From: Desulfobacterales bacterium
GTDB lineage: Bacteria > Desulfobacterota > Desulfobulbia > Desulfobulbales > BM004
Length of the DNA stretch: 6,352 bases
NCBI GenBank assembly: GCA_012974315.1
Contig: JAAXQI010000163.1
Span: 1-6,352 of the forward strand
Direction: 5' to 3'
A model generated the notes under the pieces. The model saw only the letters and a list, made by a program, of their open reading frames with translations, was not told the DNA's origin and made no database searches. Of the stretch, positions 1 to 5,674 are shown in pieces. The stretch's first letter is position 1; each line of letters begins with the position of its first letter. Made by a program: the position numbers and the translations under genes.

Positions 1-26
1 GTGGTAATGGTTTAGGCAACAGCCCG

Positions 27-47
27 TTAAAACTTAAAACTTAAAAC
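27..47. repeat. TTAAAAC heptad array (3 units)
   Basis: Three perfect tandem copies of TTAAAAC. The same 7-bp word recurs near 3802-3822 and 3854-3867. Each unit contains the self-complementary TTAA, and a 7-bp period shifts the frame by one each time, so three units place TAA stops in every frame on both strands. It lies just downstream of the VF530 stop codon. Confidence 0.85.
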
Positions 48-52
48 TACGT

Positions 53-87
53 CCTTTAGCCTTTAACCTTTATCCTTTTACTTTTTA
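53..87 (+). repeat. CCTTTWN heptad array (5 units) overlapping the VF530 3' end
   Basis: Five contiguous 7-bp units, the first CCTTTAG, the second CCTTTAA and the last the diverged CTTTTTA. On the minus strand the array encodes VF530 residues 77-85 and its TAA stop (56-58). TAA triplets at 85-87, 78-80 and 56-58 fall in the three different minus-strand frames, so the array closes any reading frame entering it. Confidence 0.85.
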
Positions 88-313
88 TGAACCTGGTTCG
101 CAAATACAGGGTCTCGACCTTTTTTCTGGCCCACGGCGTTTTGCGTAGAAACTTGAGGCTTGATTTGATGCTGGGGTCTTTTTGAAAGCAGTTTATAGTA
201 ATTTTTTCGCCCAGTTTCTCCCAGCCGTAGCGATCTACCAACCGGGTGACGATCACCTCCAGGGTGATGCCGTGGAGCGGGTCGCTGGAGTTGTTGGCCT
301 GGTCCGTGCTCAT
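56..313 (-). CDS. VF530 family (DUF2132) DNA-binding protein
   Basis: An 85-residue protein of the VF530/DUF2132 family, small helical proteins named from a Vibrio fischeri structure and annotated as double-stranded-DNA binding; the cellular role is not established. The family core is clear: NNSSDPLHGITLE (residues 7-19), RYGWEKLGEKI (28-38), and the near-invariant block INCFQKDPSIKSSLKFLRKT (40-59) followed by PWARKKVETLYL (60-71). The start ATG (311-313) overlaps the TGA stop of the upstream exonuclease gene as ATGA, so translation is probably coupled. Family members usually end soon after the ETLYL-type helix, as I recall them. Here residues 77-85 (KSKRIKVKG) and the stop are encoded by a 7-bp tandem repeat array (53-87), giving an extra basic tail that is probably not ancestral. 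The family call is secure; the function is inferred. Confidence 0.9.
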   Translation of the reverse strand: MSTDQANNSSDPLHGITLEVIVTRLVDRYGWEKLGEKITINCFQKDPSIKSSLKFLRKTPWARKKVETLYLRTRFIKSKRIKVKG

Positions 314-909
314 GCCGCTTCCTGTTCCAGGTAGAGCCTGCGCCCCACCCAGGCGTCGGTGGCTGCATACTGGATCTGCTGTGGGGTGAGCACATCCTTA
401 GCCCAGTTGGAGGTCTGCGCCCCCTTGGAGATGCGAATACCCAGGAATACTGCGGCTAGGCCCCGGAGGCCATGGTTCATGATTCCCGCCTTCCTGGCAA
501 GATCGCCAAGATCCCTGAATCCGGCCGCTTTGAAAGGGGACAGTTTCTTAAGCTCGCGGATATCGAAGTCCAGACTGACCCCGGCCTTGATGATGGCTGA
601 ATCGGACAGAATCTCGCGCAGCGGCTTGGCCAGGCCCAGGTGTTTCAGTTGGAAGATGAAAACCTCATCATTGCTGGCAAGCTGCAAAATCGAGGGCAGG
701 TAGCTCTCTCCCTTTGTGTAGGCAGGCCGTGTTTCCGTATCAAAGCCGAGCAGGTTGTGGCCGGCAAGCCTGTCTACTGCCGTGACCAAAGCGTCCTTAT
801 TCCGGATGACGCTTGTCCGCCCGTTCCAGCGCTTTATGGGGCAACCGTTTATTTCATCCTTGCTCATCCGCCGGTCAAAACCGGGCCGGTCTGTATCGTT
901 TTGAGTCAT
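310..909 (-). CDS. DEDDy 3'-5' exonuclease domain protein (RNase D/WRN-like)
   Basis: A 199-residue single-domain nuclease of the DnaQ-like/RNase D superfamily, expected to hydrolyse DNA or RNA from the 3' end with two metal ions in the cytoplasm. Exo I is GFDTET (55-60; D57, E59). Exo II is AGVSLDFDIREL (109-120), with D116 the likely metal ligand by alignment to the WRN-type GVGxxxD motif. Exo III is YAATDAW (181-187; Y181, D185), the DEDDy form. The segment HGLRGLAAVFLG (146-157) and the TSNW motif (166-169) are also WRN-exonuclease-like. There is no HRDC or helicase domain, so this is not a full RNase D. The ATG at 907-909 has no good ribosome-binding site; an in-frame ATG at 865-867 (residue 15) is an alternative that leaves the domain intact. 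It overlaps the VF530 gene by 4 bp. Substrate unknown; DNA repair or RNA turnover are both possible. Confidence 0.9.
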   Translation of the reverse strand: MTQNDTDRPGFDRRMSKDEINGCPIKRWNGRTSVIRNKDALVTAVDRLAGHNLLGFDTETRPAYTKGESYLPSILQLASNDEVFIFQLKHLGLAKPLREILSDSAIIKAGVSLDFDIRELKKLSPFKAAGFRDLGDLARKAGIMNHGLRGLAAVFLGIRISKGAQTSNWAKDVLTPQQIQYAATDAWVGRRLYLEQEAA

Positions 910-1050
910 GTGTTTTTAGTTAGTTTTCTTTGTTCAGGAGAAAATATCGAATATTTGAACCCCATAATAAGGCAATTTGCATTTTTTCGCCACTTCAATG
1001 CTTTGTGAATGTTGAATTGCAGTTCTTGCCCCTCACACTCTCAATTAATT

Positions 1051-1078
1051 CCTTTCACCTTTTACCTTTCACCTTTCT
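1051..1078 (+). repeat. CCTTTYA heptad array (4 units)
   Basis: Four exact 7-bp steps. The units at 1051 and 1065 are identical (CCTTTCA); the one at 1058 is CCTTTTA. This array lies upstream of both flanking genes, showing that the arrays are not simply 3' untranslated regions. Confidence 0.85.
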
Positions 1079-1083
1079 TTTCC

Positions 1084-1118
1084 CCTCACACCGCAAACCG
1101 CATACCGCGAACCTTTTC
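1084..1118 (+). repeat. CCnnnnA heptad array (5 units)
   Basis: Five contiguous 7-bp units sharing CC at positions 1-2, four of them with A at position 7. The units at 1091, 1098 and 1105 are CCGCAAA-like, differing only at positions 5-6, and the last is CCTTTTC. The array is out of phase by 5 bp with the one at 1051-1078. It is a GC-richer version of the same theme. Confidence 0.8.
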
Positions 1119-1165
1119 TTTTTCTTTATTTTCACATTTATTTGACCCTTGACAAACCCATGCTG

Positions 1166-1180
1166 TAAAGTTCAACTTTA
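1166..1180. promoter_or_regulatory. 15-bp palindrome upstream of HD-GYP gene, candidate operator
   Basis: TAAAGTTCAACTTTA is a perfect palindrome with 7-bp arms around a single central C, ending 51 bp before the HD-GYP start codon. It lies between a TTGACA (1149-1154), which matches a sigma-70 -35 box, and a TTATAC (1178-1183) that resembles a -10 box and overlaps the right arm. The 23-bp gap between those boxes is too long for a standard promoter, so either the true -10 is elsewhere or the promoter is unusual. The symmetry and position fit a dimeric regulator site. No family is assigned. Confidence 0.45.
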
Positions 1181-1217
1181 TACACTTGGTTTATCGACAA
1201 TAAAAATGCTTTCCGAA

Positions 1218-1223
1218 AAGGAG
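1218..1223 (+). promoter_or_regulatory. Shine-Dalgarno site of HD-GYP gene
   Basis: AAGGAG, 8 bp before the ATG at 1232. This strong match fixes the start and retains the N-terminal membrane segment. Confidence 0.85.
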
Positions 1224-1231
1224 AGGACAAT

Positions 1232-2143
1232 ATGATATCAACACAGTTTCTGTCTGTCCTGCTTGTTTTCCCGGGGTTTTTTTTCATGCTCGCGTCCCTG
1301 GTAATGTGCATAGGCCTGAGCAAAGATGTTCCAGATATCCTCAGGACAAAATGGGCTGCCATGACCTACCTTGTTTTATTCTTCACGGGAGGTTACATCG
1401 CTTATTTGCTCATTCAGCTCTGGGATCTTTCATTTCCGCTGGAATTGGTGACCGGTACAGTATTTCTTGGTGGTGCAATTTTTGTTTTTCTGGTTATGCG
1501 GCTCACCAGCATTACTATAAAGAGGTTTCAGAACATCAGGGCGCGCATAAGCGAAGTCAATGAAGCACTCATTGTTTCGAATACTGAACTGGTGACTGCC
1601 TACGATTCCACCATTGAGGGATGGGAAAAAACTCTTAATCTGCGGGACAGGGAAACAGAGGATCATGCCCAGCGGGTTACTGAAATGACGCTGCGAATTG
1701 CACGAATCTATGGCATATGTGATAAGGAGCTCATGCATGTAAAGCGGGGAGCACTGCTGCATGATATCGGCAAGATGGGGGTCCCTGACTCAATCCTCAT
1801 GAAAGAAGGTCCATTAACTCCCGAGGAAGAGAAGATTATGCATAACCATCCGCTGAATGCATTTAATATACTCATGCCGATTGAGTATCTTCGTCCTGCC
1901 CTGGATATTCCATACTGTCATCATGAAAAATGGGATGGTTCCGGATATCCAAGAGGGCTCAAAGGCGAAGAGATCCCGCTTGCTGCCAGGATTTTTTCCC
2001 TGTCCGATATCTGGGATGCGCTTATATCTGAAAGAAGGTATCACGAGGCATGGCCCCGCGAAAAAGTTGTGGAACATATCCGTTCACTTGCAGGGACGCA
2101 TTTTGACCCGGACCTTGTGGATCTGTTTCTTGCCAATATTTAG
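1232..2143 (+). CDS. Membrane-anchored HD-GYP domain phosphodiesterase
   Basis: A 303-residue protein predicted to hydrolyse cyclic-di-GMP, lowering this second messenger and so favouring motility over biofilm. Three hydrophobic helices (about 5-29, 43-63, 71-90) form an N-terminal sensor or anchor; the basic loop K31-K40 and R90/K97 suggest N-out, C-in topology. A helical linker (about 95-135) leads to the HD-GYP domain (about 136-300). Canonical residues are present: H145, HDIGK at 177-181, H206, HH at 230-231, DGSGYP at 235-240, D259 in the SDIWDAL motif, and GTHFDP at 288-293. The domain therefore looks active. There is no receiver, PAS or GAF domain, so the input must come through the membrane segment or by partners. 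The gene stands alone on the plus strand with its own ribosome-binding site and a weak hairpin downstream. Confidence 0.94.
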   Translation: MISTQFLSVLLVFPGFFFMLASLVMCIGLSKDVPDILRTKWAAMTYLVLFFTGGYIAYLLIQLWDLSFPLELVTGTVFLGGAIFVFLVMRLTSITIKRFQNIRARISEVNEALIVSNTELVTAYDSTIEGWEKTLNLRDRETEDHAQRVTEMTLRIARIYGICDKELMHVKRGALLHDIGKMGVPDSILMKEGPLTPEEEKIMHNHPLNAFNILMPIEYLRPALDIPYCHHEKWDGSGYPRGLKGEEIPLAARIFSLSDIWDALISERRYHEAWPREKVVEHIRSLAGTHFDPDLVDLFLANI

Positions 2144-2153
2144 ACGGGGAACC

Positions 2154-2173
2154 ACTTTTTTATAAAAGTTTTT
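2154..2173 (+). terminator. Weak intrinsic terminator candidate after HD-GYP gene
   Basis: Eleven bases after the stop, ACTTTT and AAAAGT form a 6-bp stem with a TTAT loop, followed by TTTT. The stem is almost all A-T and therefore weak. A second small stem (ACCTG 2174-2178 with CAGGT 2190-2194, then a T6 run) follows and could act with it. Confidence 0.4.
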
Positions 2174-2248
2174 ACCTGATACCCCGCGCCAGGTTTTTTC
2201 CTTTCCCTTTCTCTAAATCTGCCGACTATCTTTTCTCTTTAGCCCCGT

Positions 2249-2343
2249 ACCCTAAAGGGCACTCTTTTTAGTATCTCCTCGGAGTCGGAGTTTATGCCCT
2301 GTCTTTAAGGGTGCTTACCTGAGGGGTATAAATGCCCTGAGCC
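2249..2343. repeat. Split copy of the ACCCTAAAGGGCA element with inverted internal copy
   Basis: 2249-2261 (ACCCTAAAGGGCA) equals 5779-5791 exactly, and 2328-2343 matches 5791-5806 at 14 of 16 positions. In the second locus these halves are contiguous; here about 66 bp (2262-2327) separate them. The extra segment carries a small hairpin CTCC-TC-GGAG (2275-2284), a GGAGT direct repeat (2281-2285, 2287-2291) and, at 2291-2314, a gapped inverted copy of the element. AGGGCA (2256-2261) and TGCCCT (2295-2300) can pair across it. It lies between two convergent genes, so a folding RNA could help end either transcript. Confidence 0.6.
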
Positions 2344-2349
2344 TTTATT

Positions 2350-2398
2350 CCACCTGCCATTTACCCCTCACTCCTTACCCCTCACATTTTTCTCTTTT
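2350..2398 (+). repeat. Heptad array (7 units) ending at the DUF6178 stop codon
   Basis: Seven contiguous 7-bp steps. The units at 2364 and 2378 are identical (CCCCTCA), alternating with CTCCTTA; the first units are CCACCTG and CCATTTA. The array ends in the stop codon (2397-2399) of the minus-strand DUF6178 gene. Confidence 0.8.
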
Positions 2399-3728
2399 AC
2401 TCCCTGCAGATTTGGGAAACAAGCCGTTTCAGACGGACGTGAGCTACATTGATATCGGCGAGGCTGGCAAAGGCCTTGACGTTTTCGGCTTTTTCCAGAT
2501 CAAAACCGCTGCGCAGGGGGTGGCGGCCGAGCAGCGCGGTCACAAAGGCGCGCTCCAGCCGATCTCCCGGTTCATCCGACTGTTCCATCTCCGGCAGGTT
2601 ATGCCAGTCATGAAATCCGGGCTCACGCAAGGCCTGCTGTACCTCCTGCTGCAGACCAAGTGTTGCGGCAAAGCCGTGCCGGAAAAGATCGATTATGGAC
2701 CAGACATCCAGCAAGTCGGAAGCTTTGGCTGCTGCTGCGCTGTCCAGCTGGCTGTCGGGTTCCTGTTGGGTCAGGAGTGATTCCAGGCCCAGGGAAATGG
2801 TGTCCCGTGTCCGTTCGGCAATATCCGTGATATGCTCGATATCCTCTGTTTTTTCGCCATAGGCGATGATGGCGCTGTTTATAGCCCAGACGATTTCCTG
2901 CTCCAGGCGGGACAGACGGTCCTGGTCAGTAATCAGGGACAGGGCCTGCTGTAACAGAGAGGTTTCGTTTAAGGGGCCGGCATACACGGACGGTACCCGG
3001 GTGCGTTCACTGACCGGTTTCCGGGGCCGGGGCAACGGTTTGCGAATGGATGGCCGGGAGAAGAGGACGGCCGCCTCGTCCGGAGATACAAAACCGAGAT
3101 CATTCATGCGTCCGCTGCGGAAGCGCAAGGCTTCTTCTTCGATTTGAGACGGCAGGTCAACGCGAATATCGCTAAGGAGTTGGTGTGTAACTGTAGGATC
3201 GTATTGGTACAGCCCATCCAGCAAAGTAAAGGGGTGGACCTTCAGCGCTATTTCGGTCTTCAACTCCAGAAGATAGAAGCCATCCGGGGTCATGGCGCGG
3301 GACTTGCCATTTGCCTTGTCCTCTGGAGGAATCTGATCAGTGTCAGGGTCATACACCGTGACGGTCTGGGCCAGGAAAAGGAGCTGCGTCACATAATCCA
3401 GTGACAAAAAGGCCTTGGCCAGGGCGTCGGGGCCGGCTAGCGCAAAGGCAGTCAGCCATTTATCAAAACTGTCGGCTCCAAAGTCATAGCGGTTCCAGCA
3501 GTCCAGATCGATTCCAGCCTGCAATTGTTCCTGACTCAGCTCAAGGAGGATGGGCAGGGCCTGACCCAGGCCGATCTCCTTGACGATATAGTATGCTTCC
3601 AGGGGTTCGAGGGCAGCGACTTCATCGGCCAGGTCGGTCGCAGCCAGAAGCCGTTCACCCCGGCGGGCCAGAGCCCGGGTCAGATCCGCACGGAACGGAG
3701 TTAATTCTATAATATTCTTGTCGCTCAT
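2397..3728 (-). CDS. DUF6178 family protein
   Basis: A 443-residue, probably cytoplasmic protein that I assign to DUF6178, an uncharacterised family I associate with Desulfobacterota and relatives. Family-like segments are LEPLEAYYIVKEIG (40-53), DALPIL-like GQALPILLELS (55-65), the LDLDCW-type motif IDLDCWNRYDF (73-83), and PFTLLDGLYQYDP (166-178). A proline- and arginine-rich linker (about 224-247) divides an N-terminal from a C-terminal, mainly helical part. No signal peptide, membrane helix or catalytic motif is visible. The gene is GC-richer than the neighbouring dehydrogenase. The ATG at 3726-3728 has no clear Shine-Dalgarno; the bases just upstream are heptad repeats. Its stop lies in another repeat array. 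A candidate -35 TTGACA lies about 97 bp upstream. Function unknown; the family call rests on recognition of the motifs. Confidence 0.82.
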   Translation of the reverse strand: MSDKNIIELTPFRADLTRALARRGERLLAATDLADEVAALEPLEAYYIVKEIGLGQALPILLELSQEQLQAGIDLDCWNRYDFGADSFDKWLTAFALAGPDALAKAFLSLDYVTQLLFLAQTVTVYDPDTDQIPPEDKANGKSRAMTPDGFYLLELKTEIALKVHPFTLLDGLYQYDPTVTHQLLSDIRVDLPSQIEEEALRFRSGRMNDLGFVSPDEAAVLFSRPSIRKPLPRPRKPVSERTRVPSVYAGPLNETSLLQQALSLITDQDRLSRLEQEIVWAINSAIIAYGEKTEDIEHITDIAERTRDTISLGLESLLTQQEPDSQLDSAAAAKASDLLDVWSIIDLFRHGFAATLGLQQEVQQALREPGFHDWHNLPEMEQSDEPGDRLERAFVTALLGRHPLRSGFDLEKAENVKAFASLADINVAHVRLKRLVSQICRE

Positions 3729-3730
3729 AT

Positions 3731-3758
3731 TCTTTTGTCTTTTGCCTTTAGCTTTTCA
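3731..3758 (+). repeat. Heptad array (4 units) abutting the DUF6178 start codon
   Basis: Four 7-bp units: two identical TCTTTTG, one CCTTTAG, one CTTTTCA. Only 2 bp separate the array from the start codon (3726-3728), so on the minus strand the leader of the DUF6178 mRNA, including the ribosome-binding region, is repeat DNA (purine-rich, AAAAG-like). Confidence 0.75.
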
Positions 3759-3801
3759 ATCTGCATTTAGAAAGCCCTGCGCTTAAAAAATAATTCTTAG
3801 T

Positions 3802-3829
3802 TTTTAACTTAAAATTCAAAACTCTGTCA
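3802..3829. repeat. TTAAAAC-family heptad array (4 degenerate units)
   Basis: Four 7-bp steps reading TTTTAAC, TTAAAAT, TCAAAAC and TCTGTCA. Together with 3854-3867 (ATAAAAC, TTAAAAC) it flanks the inverted repeat at 3831-3857, so the hairpin sits inside a run of this family. Confidence 0.7.
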
Positions 3830-3830
3830 A
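3825..3830 (-). promoter_or_regulatory. Candidate -35 box for DUF6178 gene
   Basis: On the minus strand this is a perfect TTGACA, but the hexamer 17 bp downstream (3802-3807) reads TTAAAA, a poor -10. It directly abuts the 9-bp inverted repeat at 3831-3857, which could then be an upstream operator. Chance occurrence is quite possible because it lies in repeat DNA. Confidence 0.25.
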
Positions 3831-3857
3831 TTATCGGGTTGTTCCGTTACCCGATAA
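3831..3857. repeat. Perfect 9-bp inverted repeat (hairpin)
   Basis: TTATCGGGT (3831-3839) and ACCCGATAA (3849-3857) are perfect complements around a 9-nt loop. No T-run follows on either strand, so it is not a standard intrinsic terminator. It may be a REP-like palindrome or an operator upstream of the DUF6178 gene. Confidence 0.7.
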
Positions 3858-3875
3858 AACTTAAAACTGTAGTTT

Positions 3876-3896
3876 CCCTGTGCCCTATGCCTTAAA
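3876..3896 (+). repeat. CCCTRTG heptad array (3 units)
   Basis: Three 7-bp units: CCCTGTG, CCCTATG and CCTTAAA. The first two units reappear in nearly the same form at 5812-5825 (CCCTGCG, CCCTATG), where they overlap the DUF1330 stop. Confidence 0.75.
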
Positions 3897-3913
3897 TTTT
3901 TTAAAGTTTTTGC

Positions 3914-3941
3914 CCAGTATCCAGCACCCAGAATCCAGAAT
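3914..3941 (+). repeat. CCAGnAT heptad array (4 units)
   Basis: Four contiguous units: CCAGTAT, CCAGCAC, then two copies of CCAGAAT. Related words occur at 5726-5739 and 6216-6243. Unlike the CCTTTAA family these units carry no stop codons. Confidence 0.8.
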
Positions 3942-3958
3942 CAGTTCTTATCTTTTTC

Positions 3959-4026
3959 CCTCGCACCTCATACCCTATACCGTGTACCTTTTCTTTAACC
4001 TTTAACCTTTAACCTTGTACCTGTTT
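3959..4026 (+). repeat. CCnnnnA / CCTTTAA heptad array overlapping the dehydrogenase 3' end
   Basis: Five in-phase units (3959-3993, starting CCTCGCA), a 5-bp unit TTTAA lacking its CC (3994-3998), then four more (3999-4026) including two perfect CCTTTAA. The TAA stop of the FAD dehydrogenase (4009-4011 on the minus strand) lies in the second CCTTTAA, and the last residues of that protein are encoded by the flanking units. Confidence 0.85.
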
Positions 4027-5583
4027 TTCAACAGCCCTTATAGCATCAGCGGCAGAACTCGTTATGCCGCCTGTATAGCCAGAACCTTCGCCTACCGGGT
4101 ATAAATTCTTTATATTTACGGATTCATAATTTTCATTGCGTTTAATCCGTACAGGAGATGAAGTTCTTGTTTCCGCGCCTAACAGTATCGCCTGATGTGA
4201 AACAAATAATGGAACTTCTTCCTGCCATTTATTAAATGCAGCCAGGAGTTCCTCGACCACAAATCCCGGGAAAATGTCCTTCATGTCAGCAGGAACGGCC
4301 CCCTGTTTATAGGAGTTTTGATTTAAGCCGGCAGAGCTGCTTCCACCCAGAAACTCCATTAAATTCTGCCCGGGGACTGCCCAGCTTCCCCCCCCTGCAT
4401 TAAAGGCCTTTTGTTCAATATCCTTTTGGAACTCAATACCGGCCAATGGACTGGTTGAAATGTAATCATCCCCGTGACAGGTTACAACCAGCGCTGCATT
4501 TGAAAATGGAGATGACCTGCGTGAGTAACTCATGCCGTTTACAACCATCATGCCCTGATCAGATGAAGCATTGATCACCTCACCTCCAGGGCACATACAG
4601 AATGTATAAACACCCCGTTTAATTTTTCGATTGGTATAATTCAAGGAATAGGTGGCAGCCCCTAAGCCTTTATAATCCTTGTATTTGTCGCCATATCGCA
4701 TGTGATTGATAGTTTCAACTGGATGCTCAATTCTCACCCCGACAGAAATCGGCCGCTGCTCAAGAGCGATACCTTTTTTATGCATCATTTCAAATGTATC
4801 GCGGGCAGAATGACCCAGAGCAATATAGATACTTGAAGAAAGATATTCCTTTTCACCATTTATTATAATACCCGAGGCTTTGCCCTTTTTTATCAGGATG
4901 TCAGTCATTTTTGAGCCATAATATATTTCTCCACCTCTCTCAAGGATATAGATCCTTATATTACGAACTATTTTGCGCAACACATCAGTCCCCAGATGGG
5001 GCTTGCTGATGTAGCCTATTTCTCCAGGCGCGCCAAATTTAATAAAGGTATTCAAAACCCGGTTTACATAGCTCGTATTATGATTTCTCCTGGAAAACAG
5101 CTTTCCGTCCGAATACGACCCGGCACCGCCTTCACCGAATTGGATATTTGATTCAGCGTTGATCTCCCTTTCTTTTAAAAATCTTTGCACATCATCGGTG
5201 CGTTCATCTATCTTTTTGCCTCTTTCAAAGATGAGAGGCTTAATCCCATAATCAATAAGTTCAAGAGCCGCAAACATGCCGGCAGGGCCGAAACCTACTA
5301 TGATAGGCCGATCCTTGCAGTTTGCTGCTTTTCTTTCTGCCTGTGCCGGTTCGCTGTAGATCGGGAAGTTTTGCCTGTTTGCAAAGCTGTCAGGAGTTTT
5401 GGCAACGAGTGAAACCCTGTAATAGAATTGTTCTTTATCGCTCAGATCAAGGGATTTACTTAAAATTTTGACGATGGATATATTCTCAGCGTCTGTTTGC
5501 AGAATTTGTGAAGCAGTACTGAGATATATATCAATCCCATCCTGTTCAATGGGAATTTGCAGATTGTTGAGTATCAGATCCAA
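4009..5583 (-). CDS. NAD(P)/FAD-dependent oxidoreductase, COG2509 type
   Basis: A 524-residue flavoprotein of the uncharacterised FAD-dependent dehydrogenase group (COG2509). An N-terminal alpha/beta domain (about 1-85, with the ILSKSLDL motif at 40-47) precedes an FAD-binding Rossmann fold: PIIVGFGPAGMFAALEL (93-109), with the GxGxxG-type glycines G97, G99 and G102, and E120 to bind the ribose. The family signature NIQFGEGGAGSYSDGKL (146-162) follows, then FGAPGEIGYISKPHLGTD (183-200), LGHSARDTF (256-264), FCMCPGGEV (328-336), and the C-terminal FAD motif YPVGEGSGYTGGITSSAADA (495-514). No signal peptide or membrane helix; cytoplasmic. The substrate is unknown. The start is TTG (5581-5583), supported by AGGAG seven bases upstream and no nearby in-frame ATG. 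Base composition is visibly AT-richer than in the DUF6178 gene. Confidence 0.9.
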   Translation of the reverse strand: MDLILNNLQIPIEQDGIDIYLSTASQILQTDAENISIVKILSKSLDLSDKEQFYYRVSLVAKTPDSFANRQNFPIYSEPAQAERKAANCKDRPIIVGFGPAGMFAALELIDYGIKPLIFERGKKIDERTDDVQRFLKEREINAESNIQFGEGGAGSYSDGKLFSRRNHNTSYVNRVLNTFIKFGAPGEIGYISKPHLGTDVLRKIVRNIRIYILERGGEIYYGSKMTDILIKKGKASGIIINGEKEYLSSSIYIALGHSARDTFEMMHKKGIALEQRPISVGVRIEHPVETINHMRYGDKYKDYKGLGAATYSLNYTNRKIKRGVYTFCMCPGGEVINASSDQGMMVVNGMSYSRRSSPFSNAALVVTCHGDDYISTSPLAGIEFQKDIEQKAFNAGGGSWAVPGQNLMEFLGGSSSAGLNQNSYKQGAVPADMKDIFPGFVVEELLAAFNKWQEEVPLFVSHQAILLGAETRTSSPVRIKRNENYESVNIKNLYPVGEGSGYTGGITSSAADAIRAVEKQVQG

Positions 5584-5590
5584 AGAAATG

Positions 5591-5595
5591 CTCCT
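5591..5595 (-). promoter_or_regulatory. Shine-Dalgarno site deciding the TTG start
   Basis: AGGAG on the minus strand, 7 bp before the TTG at 5583. It selects a non-ATG start for the dehydrogenase. Confidence 0.8.
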
Positions 5596-5627
5596 GCCTT
5601 AATTCTTTTTATTCTCTCTTAGGGTAA

Positions 5628-5647
5628 ATACCCCGCTGCTTGCAGTG
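5628..5647. repeat. REP-like palindrome, degraded copy
   Basis: ATACCCCGCTGCTTGCAGTG shares ATACCCCG, the central GCTTGC and orientation with the intact copy 47 bp downstream, but has lost most of its right arm. Only about four to six base pairs remain (CGCTGC with GCAGTG). The left edge also forms GGGTA-AA-TACCC (5622-5633). Confidence 0.6.
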
Positions 5648-5674
5648 TTATTATTGGAAATATCCTTTGTTGAG

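Larger units (their letters stand above)
910..1231. other. Divergent intergenic region, 322 bp, no gene
   Basis: This separates the exonuclease (minus) from the HD-GYP gene (plus) and must hold both promoters. 910-1030 is AT-rich and contains an inverted repeat AAATAT-CGA-ATATTT (942-956), 33 bp before the exonuclease start and possibly part of its promoter or an operator. 1031-1140 is C/T-rich heptad-repeat DNA. 1141-1231 carries the palindrome and ribosome-binding site of the HD-GYP gene. Open frames here translate to low-complexity F/P/L-rich peptides that follow the repeats and are not credible genes. Confidence 0.7.

Noticed and set aside
3..44. Possible 3' end of a plus-strand gene entering from the left, ending at a TAA within the TTAAAAC array
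   Set aside because: Only 13 codons are visible and nothing recognisable is encoded. It would fit the pattern of repeat-supplied stops, but it cannot be supported from this window.
979..995. Sigma-54-like TGGC...TGC on the minus strand upstream of the exonuclease
   Set aside because: The GG-to-GC spacing is one base short of the required arrangement and other consensus bases are missing.
930..1145. 71-codon plus-strand open frame in the divergent spacer
   Set aside because: Its translation is low-complexity (F/P/L-rich, ending in a run of F) and follows the pyrimidine heptads. No ribosome-binding site or family resemblance.
2412..3583. Several plus-strand open frames inside the DUF6178 gene
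   Set aside because: They lie opposite a continuous 443-codon gene with clear family motifs, and their translations resemble no family.
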